The position numbers and the translations under genes are program-made. From assembly GCF_900100205.1 (NCBI RefSeq), contig NZ_FNEQ01000003.1, positions 434,001-498,000 on the forward strand: a DNA stretch of 64,000 nucleotides. The letters are read 5' to 3'. The notes beneath the pieces are model-generated. The model was not told the DNA's origin and did no database searches. It saw only the letters and a program-made list of their open reading frames with translations. Origin of the DNA: Duganella sp. OV510. Lineage in GTDB: Bacteria > Pseudomonadota > Gammaproteobacteria > Burkholderiales > Burkholderiaceae_D. Of the stretch, positions 56,889 to 64,000 are shown one piece after another (positions within the stretch are counted from its first letter, which is position 1; each line of letters opens with the position of its first letter).

Positions 56889-58955
56889 ATGCCTGTTTCA
56901 CCGTCTAAAACTGCTAAAAAAACCGTCAGCGCAGAGGCCAAACTGGCCAAATTGGGCTTGCACACCGATATGGACCTGGTGCTGCACCTGCCCATGCGCT
57001 ACGAGGACGAAACGCAGGTCATCACCATCGAAGAAGCCCGGCTGCATGGCGGCGACACGTCCCAAGTTGAGGGCGTTGTTGTAAAAAACGAGATCGGCTA
57101 CAAGCCAAGACGACAATTATTGGTCCACATCAGCGACGGCAGCGGCGAATTGCAGCTGCGCTTCATGAATTTCTACGGCAGCCAGGTCAAGCAGCTGGCG
57201 GAAGGCACGCGGGTGCGCGTGCGCGGCGAATTGAAACACGGCTTCTTCGGCGCCGAGATGGTGCACCCGGCCTACAAGGTGGTCAACGAAGGCGCGCCAC
57301 TGCCTACTTCGCTGACGCCGGTGTATCCGGCCGGCGAGGGACTGTCGCAGCCGGTGCTGCGCAAGGCCATCGGCGACGCCATGAAACGGGTCGACTGGAC
57401 CGACACGCTGCCGGCCGATATCCGCCAGCAGTTGCAGCTGTCCGAGCTGGAGCCGGCGGTGAAGCTGCTGCACTATCCGCCGCAGCAGGTGGACAACCAC
57501 GCGCTGGCCGACCGCTCGCATCCGGCCTGGACGCGCGTGAAGTTCGATGAGCTGCTGGCGCAGCAGCTGTCGCTGAAACGCGCCCAGCGCGCGCGTCGTG
57601 CCAAGGGCTCGCCGCCGCTGAAGACCCTCGGCGCGCTGTCGGCCGGCTTCCAGGCAGCCCTGCCGTTCAAGCTGACCGGCGCGCAGCAGAAAGTGCTGGA
57701 CGAAATCCGCGCCGACCTGCGCCAACCGTTCCCGATGCAGCGGCTGCTGCAAGGGGACGTCGGCAGCGGCAAGACGGTGGTATCGGCGCTGGCCGCCGCG
57801 CAGGCCATCGACAGCGGCTACCAGGCGGCGCTGATGGCGCCAACCGAAATCCTCGCCGAGCAGCACTTCCGCAAGATCGCCGCGTGGATGGAGCCGCTGG
57901 GCGTCAAGGTCGCATGGCTCAGCGGCAGCCAGAAGAAAAAGGACAAGCAGGCCTCGTATGACATGATCGAATCCGGCGAGGCGCGACTGGTGGTCGGTAC
58001 GCACGCGCTGCTGCAGGATGTGGTGACGTTCGAGAATCTCGGACTGGTGATCGTCGACGAGCAGCACCGCTTCGGCGTCGGCCAGCGGCTGGTGCTGCGC
58101 AACAAGGGCGCGGTAGGCGCAGTGCCGCACCAGCTGATGATGTCCGCCACGCCGATCCCGCGCACGCTGGCCATGACCTACTACGCCGACCTGGAAGTAT
58201 CGGTGATCGACGAACTGCCGCCGGGCCGCAGCCCGATCGTCACGCGCACCATCGACCAGAACCGGCGCGACGAAGTGATCGAGCGCGTGCATGCGGCCGC
58301 GCAGGAAGGCCGGCAAGTCTACTGGGTCTGCCCGCTGATCGAAGAATCGGAAGCGCTGCAACTGCAAACCGCCACCGACACCCATGCGCTGCTGGCCGAA
58401 GCGCTGCCCGACCTGAACGTCGGCCTGGTGCATGGCCGCTTGAAGCCGGCGGAAAAGCAGGCAGTGATGGATGCCTTCATCGCCAACGAGATGCAGGTGC
58501 TGGTGGCCACCACGGTGATCGAAGTCGGCGTCGACGTGCCGAATGCCTCGCTGATGGTGATCGAGCATGCCGAGCGCTTCGGCCTGTCGCAGCTGCACCA
58601 GCTGCGTGGCCGCGTCGGCCGTGGATCGGCCGCATCGGTGTGCCTGCTGCTGTACCAAAGCCCGCTGGGCCAGATCGCCAAACAGCGCCTGATGACGATG
58701 CGCGAAACCACCGACGGCTTTGAAATCGCCCGCCGCGACCTGGAGATCCGAGGCCCCGGCGAATTCCTCGGCGCGCGCCAGTCCGGCCAGGCCATGCTGC
58801 GCTTCGCCGATCTGGAGACGGACGCCTGGCTGGTCGACCAGGCGCGCGACGTCGCCCACGACCTCCTCCACGCCAACAGCCCCGAAAAAGCCGCCACTGT
58901 CGAAGCCCACCTCGCCCGCTGGCTAGGCGGCCGTGAAGAATTCCTCAAAGTCTAG
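56889..58955 (+). CDS. recG: ATP-dependent DNA helicase RecG
   Basis: Branch-migrating helicase that regresses stalled forks and processes recombination intermediates. It is 688 residues. An N-terminal wedge/OB-fold domain (about 60-180) precedes the SF2 motor, with Walker A GDVGSGKT near residues 289-296, DEQH near 390, and the C-terminal helicase motifs up to QLRGRVGRG near 580. All motor motifs are intact. Its last 4 bases overlap the convergent microprotein gene. Confidence 0.97.
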   Translation: MPVSPSKTAKKTVSAEAKLAKLGLHTDMDLVLHLPMRYEDETQVITIEEARLHGGDTSQVEGVVVKNEIGYKPRRQLLVHISDGSGELQLRFMNFYGSQVKQLAEGTRVRVRGELKHGFFGAEMVHPAYKVVNEGAPLPTSLTPVYPAGEGLSQPVLRKAIGDAMKRVDWTDTLPADIRQQLQLSELEPAVKLLHYPPQQVDNHALADRSHPAWTRVKFDELLAQQLSLKRAQRARRAKGSPPLKTLGALSAGFQAALPFKLTGAQQKVLDEIRADLRQPFPMQRLLQGDVGSGKTVVSALAAAQAIDSGYQAALMAPTEILAEQHFRKIAAWMEPLGVKVAWLSGSQKKKDKQASYDMIESGEARLVVGTHALLQDVVTFENLGLVIVDEQHRFGVGQRLVLRNKGAVGAVPHQLMMSATPIPRTLAMTYYADLEVSVIDELPPGRSPIVTRTIDQNRRDEVIERVHAAAQEGRQVYWVCPLIEESEALQLQTATDTHALLAEALPDLNVGLVHGRLKPAEKQAVMDAFIANEMQVLVATTVIEVGVDVPNASLMVIEHAERFGLSQLHQLRGRVGRGSAASVCLLLYQSPLGQIAKQRLMTMRETTDGFEIARRDLEIRGPGEFLGARQSGQAMLRFADLETDAWLVDQARDVAHDLLHANSPEKAATVEAHLARWLGGREEFLKV

Positions 58956-59068
58956 AAGCAGAGGTAGATGCGGTTGGCGAGGTCCACCACGAAGTCCGGC
59001 TGCAAGTAGGCGGCGAAGATCAGCGCCAGTATGGCGATGATGGCGGCGCGCAGCAGCCAGGTCTTCAT
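58952..59068 (-). CDS. 38-residue membrane microprotein downstream of MFS gene
   Basis: A 38-residue peptide with a single helix (MKTWLLRAAIIAILALIFAAY) and a short C-terminal tail ending in CF. Its ATG shares one base with the stop of the MFS gene (TGATG), a typical coupled start. The convergent recG gene overlaps its last 4 bases. No family recognised. It may be an accessory of the MFS protein. Confidence 0.5.
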   Translation of the reverse strand: MKTWLLRAAIIAILALIFAAYLQPDFVVDLANRIYLCF

Positions 59069-60279
59069 CACGCCGCCTGCGTGCGTATCAATGGGCGCTC
59101 GTTGATCGGCAGGTTGATCAGGCCGGACATCACGCCCAGCGCAATGGCGATGCCCCAGACGATGTCGTAGCTGCCAGTGGACGAATACAGGTAGCCACCC
59201 AGCCACACACCGAGGAAGCTGCCCAGCTGGTGCGAGAAGAACACCATTCCCGCCAGCATCGACATGTGCTTGACGCCGAACACGCCGGCGATGATGCCGT
59301 TCGTCAGCGGCACCGTCGACAGCCACAGCACACCCATCGCCGCTGCAAACAGATACACGGACAGCGGCATCAACGGCGCCAGCAGGAACAGTGCAATCAC
59401 CACCGAGCGCGAGAAATAAATCGCCGACAGCAGGTAGCGCTTGGGAAGTCGTCCGCCCAGCTTGCCCGCATAGTAAGAACCGAAGATATTGAACAAGCCA
59501 ATCAGCGCCAGCGCCAGCACCGCCACATCAGGATTGCCGATGCCCTTGTCTTTCAGGTAAGCCGGCAAATGCACGCCGATGAACACCACCTGGAAGCCGC
59601 AGACAAAATAGCCCGCCACCAGGAACAGGAAGGAACGGTTGCCCAGTGCCTCGCCAGCCGCCTCGCGGATGCTCTGCTGCGGACCTTGCGCATGCTGCAC
59701 CGCCGGCTCGCGCAGGTAAAACGCCATCGGCACCATCAGCAGCAACAGCAAGGCGCCGAGGATGTAGAAGGCGTTCTGCCAGCCGACGGCGGAAATCAGC
59801 TGCTGCTCGACCGGCATCATCATGAACTGGCCGAACGAGCTGGCGGCGCCGGAAATGCCGAACGCCCACGAACGCCGCTCCGGCGGCGCCACGCGGCCGA
59901 TGATGCCGCTGACCGCGCCGAACGCGGTACACGCCAGGCCCAGGCCAATCAACAGCCCGGAGCCGAGCACGAACAAGGTGGGATGCGTCACCGTCGCCAT
60001 CCACACCAGGCCGAGCATGTACGACAGCGCCCCCACCAGCACTACGCGCATGGTGCCAAAACGGTCGGCCGCCATGCCGGCGAACGGGCCGATGACGCCC
60101 CACATCAGGTTTTGCATGGCCTGCGCCAGCGAGTAGGTCTCGCGCGTCCAGCCGTTGGCCTGTGAAATCGGCTGCATCCAGAAGCCGAAGCCGTGCCGCA
60201 CGCCCATGGCCAGCGTCAGCACGACGCCGGTGGCAAGCAGCACGTTTTTAAGAGTCGGTGCGCGGTCAGCGACGAACAT
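59068..60279 (-). CDS. MFS transporter
   Basis: Twelve-helix major facilitator transporter of 403 residues. The loop between helices 2 and 3 reads GMAADRFGTMRVVLVGALSY, the family motif A (GxxxDRxGxR) with the final basic residue present. It resembles the monocarboxylate/oxalate-type or general organic anion subfamily, but no substrate can be set. The C-terminus RPLIRTQAA is cytoplasmic. It runs into the microprotein gene by a one-base overlap. The Gfo/Idh/MocA gene upstream lies on the same strand, 60 bases away. Confidence 0.9.
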   Translation of the reverse strand: MFVADRAPTLKNVLLATGVVLTLAMGVRHGFGFWMQPISQANGWTRETYSLAQAMQNLMWGVIGPFAGMAADRFGTMRVVLVGALSYMLGLVWMATVTHPTLFVLGSGLLIGLGLACTAFGAVSGIIGRVAPPERRSWAFGISGAASSFGQFMMMPVEQQLISAVGWQNAFYILGALLLLLMVPMAFYLREPAVQHAQGPQQSIREAAGEALGNRSFLFLVAGYFVCGFQVVFIGVHLPAYLKDKGIGNPDVAVLALALIGLFNIFGSYYAGKLGGRLPKRYLLSAIYFSRSVVIALFLLAPLMPLSVYLFAAAMGVLWLSTVPLTNGIIAGVFGVKHMSMLAGMVFFSHQLGSFLGVWLGGYLYSSTGSYDIVWGIAIALGVMSGLINLPINERPLIRTQAA

Positions 60280-60339
60280 GGTCTATCCCCGTTATTAAAA
60301 TCGTATCTGGGGATTGTAACCAGTTCGCGCCAGCCTTGC

Positions 60340-61335
60340 TCAGGCGTCGGCCGGATAGCGCAGGCCGATCTGCGCGCGGATCTCGTCCAGCGTGCCCATG
60401 ATGGACAGCGTTTCCGCATGCGGCATCACCGGGCTTTCGATCAGGCCGGCGCGCAGGCAGCGGCCCACTTCCTGCGCTTCGTGCGTGTAGCCGTTGCCAC
60501 TCTTCGGCAGCGTGACGACGCGCTCGCTGCGCGAGGCGCCATCCACCACGGTGACGGTAAAGCTGTCGGCATTGTGGAAGCGGTCGTGCAGGCGCACGAA
60601 GCCCTTGGTGCCGGAGATGGTCAGCTCGGTCGGCGTACGCGAACGCAGGCTGCAGGCGCACGACGACACGCCGCCGCCTTCGTGCTTCAGCGTGAACGCG
60701 GTCTGCATGTCGACGCCGGTGGCGGTCATTTCCGCCTGCGCCTTTACGCTCTCCACCGCGCCGAGGAAGAATGACGACATCGACAGCGGATAAATGCCCA
60801 GGTCCAGCAGCGCGCCGCCACCCAGCTCCGGCGCGAATAGGCGATGCTCCGGGCCGGCGTCCGAGGTGAAGCCGAAATCGGCGCTGACGTGGGCCGGCTT
60901 GCCGATCTCGCCGCTGTCGACGATGCGCTTGGCTTCCACAATCGCAGGCATGAAGCGCGTCCACATCGCCTCCATGACGAACAGTTTTTGGGCGCGCGCC
61001 AGCTGGATGATGTCCTCGGCCTGGCGGCGGTTCATGGTGAACGACTTCTCCACCAGCACCGCCTTGCCGCCGTTCAGGCACATCAGCGCGTTCTCATGGT
61101 GCATCGGATGCGGCGTGCCGATATAGATGACATCCACATCCGGATCATCAGCCAGCGCCTGATAGCTGCCGTGGAAACGCTCGGCGCCATATTCCTGGCC
61201 GAATTTGGTAGCGCTATCTACAGTGCGCGAAGCAACCGCCGCCAGAGCGGCCCCGGGCGTGTCTTTCAGTGCGGTGGCGAAGGCTTTGGCGATCTTGCCA
61301 GTGCCCAGGATGCCCCAGCGAATGATGCGTTCCAT
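60340..61335 (-). CDS. Gfo/Idh/MocA family oxidoreductase
   Basis: NAD(P)-dependent sugar or polyol dehydrogenase-like protein of 331 residues. The Rossmann motif GILGTGKIAKAFA is at about residues 8-20. The consensus EKSF (Lys for catalysis) sits near 94-98 in VLVEKSFTMNRRQAED, and LLDLGIYPLSMSSFF provides the Gfo/Idh signature His/Tyr region near 175. Substrate unknown. Possible operon with the MFS gene, suggesting uptake and oxidation of one compound (inference). Confidence 0.9.
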   Translation of the reverse strand: MERIIRWGILGTGKIAKAFATALKDTPGAALAAVASRTVDSATKFGQEYGAERFHGSYQALADDPDVDVIYIGTPHPMHHENALMCLNGGKAVLVEKSFTMNRRQAEDIIQLARAQKLFVMEAMWTRFMPAIVEAKRIVDSGEIGKPAHVSADFGFTSDAGPEHRLFAPELGGGALLDLGIYPLSMSSFFLGAVESVKAQAEMTATGVDMQTAFTLKHEGGGVSSCACSLRSRTPTELTISGTKGFVRLHDRFHNADSFTVTVVDGASRSERVVTLPKSGNGYTHEAQEVGRCLRAGLIESPVMPHAETLSIMGTLDEIRAQIGLRYPADA

Positions 61336-61490
61336 CCAGTCTCACTTTCTGCCGTCTAACGGCTTTCATTATAAAAACAACAGCGAACCTTATTTCATCA
61401 GCATCATGCATTTGCGCGATGCCGCAGTGCAGCAAAAATGTTATCCTAGTTTCAGTAATTTCATAATAAACAACCACTAGGGGAAATACC

Positions 61491-62363
61491 ATGCTGCAAA
61501 AACTACGTATTCTTGCGTTGGGCTTGGCCGTGCTGGGAGTGTACCCGCAGGCGCAGGCGGAAGTCATTACGATATCCAATCTGAGCGTTGGCGCATCAAA
61601 TGTCGGCCCAGCCTCGCTGACTTCCTCCAGCAGCTACATTTCAACGTATCTCGACCTCGACACCGCGAACTATTCGAACACCACCAAGCTGGTAACGGAA
61701 ATTGCCGAGCAGCCGACCACCACCTTGCCCGGTCTGGAAAAAGACTACGAAATCAACACCATCAAGTAAGATAATCTGCGCACAAGCTACAAGCGCGACA
61801 ACCTGCAGGCGGGTATCTTGTCCCCTGATAGCGGGCTCGCTGGCAGCAAGTACCTGACCCTGAGCGGCAGCGTGACGTCCACCATCGCCACCACCGTTTA
61901 CTTCGACCTGTCCGCCTTCGGCACCTATCTGCCGGGCACCTCGCCGTTCGGCGGCGCTTCCGTGCCGGCGCTGGCCAGCTTGTACCTGGGCAGTTCGCTG
62001 AACACCCTGGCGCCAACGGCCTACAGCACCGCCTATGTCAGCGCCGGCTCGACCAGCTATACGGTCAACAATGGCTGGAGCTATGCGGTGGTGCTGGCCG
62101 CCGGCGAAACGCTGACGTTTACCGCCGGCATCGCCACGCCAACTGATGCCTCGCTGACTGAGCTGCGCCTCGGCCTGCAAAGCGCCTATTACGACTACCA
62201 GACCGTCACCACACCGTACGAGTATCAGACCAAGACGCTGGTGGACGCCCGCGCGATTCCACCGTTGCCGGTGCCGGAAAATTCAAGCTACGCCATGCTG
62301 TTGGCAGGCATCGGCATGATAAGCCTCGTACGCCGCCGCAGCGGCAAGGCCGGCCAGCAATAA
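61491..62363 (+). pseudogene. PEP-CTERM-type exported protein gene interrupted by an in-frame stop
   Basis: One open frame of 291 codons broken by a single TAA at 61767-61769 (codon 93), without any frame change before or after. It opens with a signal peptide (MLQKLRILALGLAVLGVYPQAQA), has a Thr/Ser-rich beta body, and closes with PVPENSSYAMLLAGIGMISL followed by RRR. That is the exosortase sorting signal, with PEN in place of the usual PEP. Codons after the stop (DNLRTSYKR) remain protein-like, so the break looks recent, or translation reads through. A good RBS (AGGGGAAA) precedes the start. A 6-base repeat CCTAGT/ACTAGG brackets the leader. Confidence 0.8.
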
Positions 62364-62366
62364 CCG

Positions 62367-63167
62367 TTACGCGTCGGCGCGCTGCATCCGTTTCGACCGG
62401 AACACCGCAGCGTCGCCGTAGAACGCCTCATCCTGCCCATCCCACCAGCCGGGCACGCCCAGTGCCTGCATCGGCGTGAAGTCTGCCGTGCTCAAGCCGT
62501 GCAGCACCAGCTCGCGCGCCACCGTCTCGTCCAGCCAATGCTGGCGCGCTGGATGTTCTAGCGCGAAGAAATCATCGCCCGCCAGCACCACCCGAGTATG
62601 CGCGGTAATGGCCTTGCGCGGCGCCACCAGTTTTTCCATCAGCGCATGGCCGAACAGCCATACCTGCGCATCCTCGCCCCACTGCGCGCGGCGCTGCACG
62701 AACGCCTCCTGCCAGCGGTGTTCGCGCAGCGCTTCAATCAGCGCCTGGCCATCGGCATCATCACGCACCACCAGCAACGCGGCGTTTTCATCGAAGATAG
62801 TGGCGGCGTCGCGTGCCGGCCCGCGCGACTTGCCAACGCCATCCTGTGCAATCTGCGCCGCCTGCAGGGCGTTCAGCTGCACTTTGATACGCGGGAAAGT
62901 CAGCCATACCAAGCCGTTGAAGAAATCGTGGAAGTTGTCGCGCGTCGGCACGCAGCCGGTGGCGCCGATGTGCTGCTCGTAGGCCGTGCCCTCCGGCAGG
63001 TCTTCCTGCGGCACAAAGGAGATCGGCAAGTCCAGGTGATTACGCAGGCCGAGCGCTGCGGCCTGCCGGCAAAATTCATCGCGGAAGTGCGCCTCCGCCG
63101 ACAAGCGGCCGGCCACGTCGCGTACCGATTCGTACCATGGACGCGACCAGTCGATTGTATCCAGCAC
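62367..63167 (-). CDS. DUF3025 family protein
   Basis: A 266-residue cytoplasmic protein of the DUF3025 group, recognised from GATGCVPTRDNFHDFFNGLVWLTFPRIK near residues 85-115. This has an N-H-D-F-F-N-G arrangement that may form a metal or active site. No function is known for the family. It starts 3 bases downstream of the pyrC stop, suggesting co-transcription with pyrC. Convergent with the PEP-CTERM gene. Confidence 0.85.
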   Translation of the reverse strand: MLDTIDWSRPWYESVRDVAGRLSAEAHFRDEFCRQAAALGLRNHLDLPISFVPQEDLPEGTAYEQHIGATGCVPTRDNFHDFFNGLVWLTFPRIKVQLNALQAAQIAQDGVGKSRGPARDAATIFDENAALLVVRDDADGQALIEALREHRWQEAFVQRRAQWGEDAQVWLFGHALMEKLVAPRKAITAHTRVVLAGDDFFALEHPARQHWLDETVARELVLHGLSTADFTPMQALGVPGWWDGQDEAFYGDAAVFRSKRMQRADA

Positions 63168-63170
63168 TGC

Positions 63171-64000
63171 TTACACCATTTTCCAGTTGATGGTTTCACC
63201 GGCGTTGAGCGGGATCACCTGCTGGTCGGCCAGCGGCAGCGCTTCCGGCAGCGTCCACTGCTCGCGCTTCAGCGTGATCGTGCCCTGGTTGACCGGCAGG
63301 CCGTAGAAGGCCGGGCCATTCAGGCTGGCGAAGGCTTCCAGCTTGTCGAGCGCGCCGGCGCGCTCAAACGCTTCGGTGTACAGCTCCATCGCGTGCAGCG
63401 CGGTGTAGCAGCCGGCGCAGCCGCAGGCGGCTTCCTTGGCGCCCTGCGCGTGCGGCGCCGAGTCGGTGCCGAGGAAGAAGCGCTCGTCGCCGCTGGTGGC
63501 CGCCGTGACCAGCGCCAGGCGATGTTCTTCGCGCTTCAGCACCGGCAGGCAGTAGTAGTGCGGGCGGATGCCGCCCTTGAAGATATCGTTGCGGTTGTAC
63601 AGCAGATGGTGCGCGGTGATGGTGGCGGCAATCGGACCTTCCGCTTCCGCCACATACTGCGCGGCGTGCTTGGTGGTGATGTGCTCGAAGACGATGTTCA
63701 GCGCCGGGAAATCACGGCGCAGCGGGCGCATCACCCGTTCGATGAACACGGCTTCGCGATCGAACAGGTCGATATCCTGATCGGTGACTTCACCGTGAAC
63801 CAGGAAGGGCATGCCGGTTTCCTGCATCTTCTCCAGCACCTTGTAGCAGTTGGCCAGGTCGGTGACGCCGGCGTCCGAATTGGTGGTGGCGCCAGCCGGG
63901 TACAGCTTGACCGCGTGGACGATGCCGCTTTCCTGTGCGCGCAGGATTTCGTCCGGCTGCGTGTTGTTGGTCAGGTACAGCGTCATCAGCGGCTCGAAGT
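63171..64000 (-). CDS. pyrC: dihydroorotase, 3' part only
   Basis: Third step of pyrimidine synthesis: reversible cyclisation of carbamoylaspartate. Seen here is the C-terminal three quarters of a class II dihydroorotase: the metal ligand region [14 protein letters not shown], the substrate-binding [10 protein letters not shown] and the catalytic Asp in LGTDSAPH. The frame continues through FEPL before M at 63986 to the window edge, so the true start and the HxH metal motif lie beyond 64000. The DUF3025 gene follows 3 bases downstream. Confidence 0.95.
   Translation of the reverse strand, partial: FEPLMTLYLTNNTQPDEILRAQESGIVHAVKLYPAGATTNSDAGVTDLANCYKVLEKMQETGMPFLVHGEVTDQDIDLFDREAVFIERVMRPLRRDFPALNIVFEHITTKHAAQYVAEAEGPIAATITAHHLLYNRNDIFKGGIRPHYYCLPVLKREEHRLALVTAATSGDERFFLGTDSAPHAQGAKEAACGCAGCYTALHAMELYTEAFERAGALDKLEAFASLNGPAFYGLPVNQGTITLKREQWTLPEALPLADQQVIPLNAGETINWKMV

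Noticed and set aside
57117..58910. Minus-strand open frame (597 codons) opposite recG
   Set aside because: RecG motifs are complete on the plus strand, and the reverse frame reads as low-information His/Gln-rich sequence.
61445..61481. CCTAGT/ACTAGG pair around the leader of the PEP-CTERM gene as an operator
   Set aside because: Only 6 bases per arm with a 25-base spacer, which is likely by chance, so it is only mentioned in the gene entry.

Overview
The window is a stretch of chromosome from a high-GC betaproteobacterium, most likely an Oxalobacteraceae member of the Massilia/Duganella/Janthinobacterium type. The evidence is the nudJ-mnmA pair, the yajC-secD-secF/tgt/queA order, split proton-translocating transhydrogenase genes, a PEP-CTERM reading frame, a secreted S46 dipeptidyl-peptidase and Pseudomonas-like arginine catabolism genes. 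Genus is an inference. I saw no rRNA, tRNA, CRISPR array, insertion sequence or prophage, and no gene-free stretch exceeds about 300 bases.

Layout. 1-9.3 kb: UbiH-type hydroxylase and a J-like membrane protein; pntAA-pntAB-pntB; nudJ-mnmA; a receiver-like protein lacking its phospho-acceptor; a 5'-3' exonuclease; an orphan Phd-type antitoxin followed by the eroded stub of its PIN toxin; a GST. 9.3-15.9 kb: an FMN glutamate-synthase-like protein, then an iron region (feoA-feoB-Cys-rich protein, bfd, tonB, bfr) with three candidate Fur boxes. 15.9-25.5 kb: GST, purB, cytochrome b561 with two YceI proteins, an 81-bp near-perfect palindrome, S46 peptidase, patatin, small membrane proteins, FMN reductase. 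25.6-34.8 kb: M14 peptidase, FUSC transporter, LysR/NmrA divergent pair, EamA exporter, microproteins, amino-acid permease.

34.8-48.6 kb is the metabolic centrepiece: a complete arginine succinyltransferase (AST/ARU) cluster, argR-astC-astA(F)-astA(G)-astD-astB-gdhB-astE, all on the minus strand, with a 180-kDa-class NAD-glutamate dehydrogenase placed between astB and astE. Together these would take arginine through succinylated intermediates to glutamate and on to 2-oxoglutarate, under an AraC/GlxA-type ArgR for which a candidate operator is visible upstream of astC.

48.7-64 kb: MarR, an HDOD protein with a probably leaderless transcript, a WYL regulator, the queA-tgt-yajC-secD-secF run, recG, an MFS transporter with a 38-residue downstream microprotein, a Gfo/Idh/MocA oxidoreductase, a PEP-CTERM gene broken by one in-frame stop, a DUF3025 protein and the 3' part of pyrC running off the window. 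I found no clearly new multi-gene defence or mobile system. The least explained signals are the 81-bp palindrome, the dispersed-repeat-like hairpin inside the AST cluster, the toxin stub, the interrupted PEP-CTERM gene and the microproteins.
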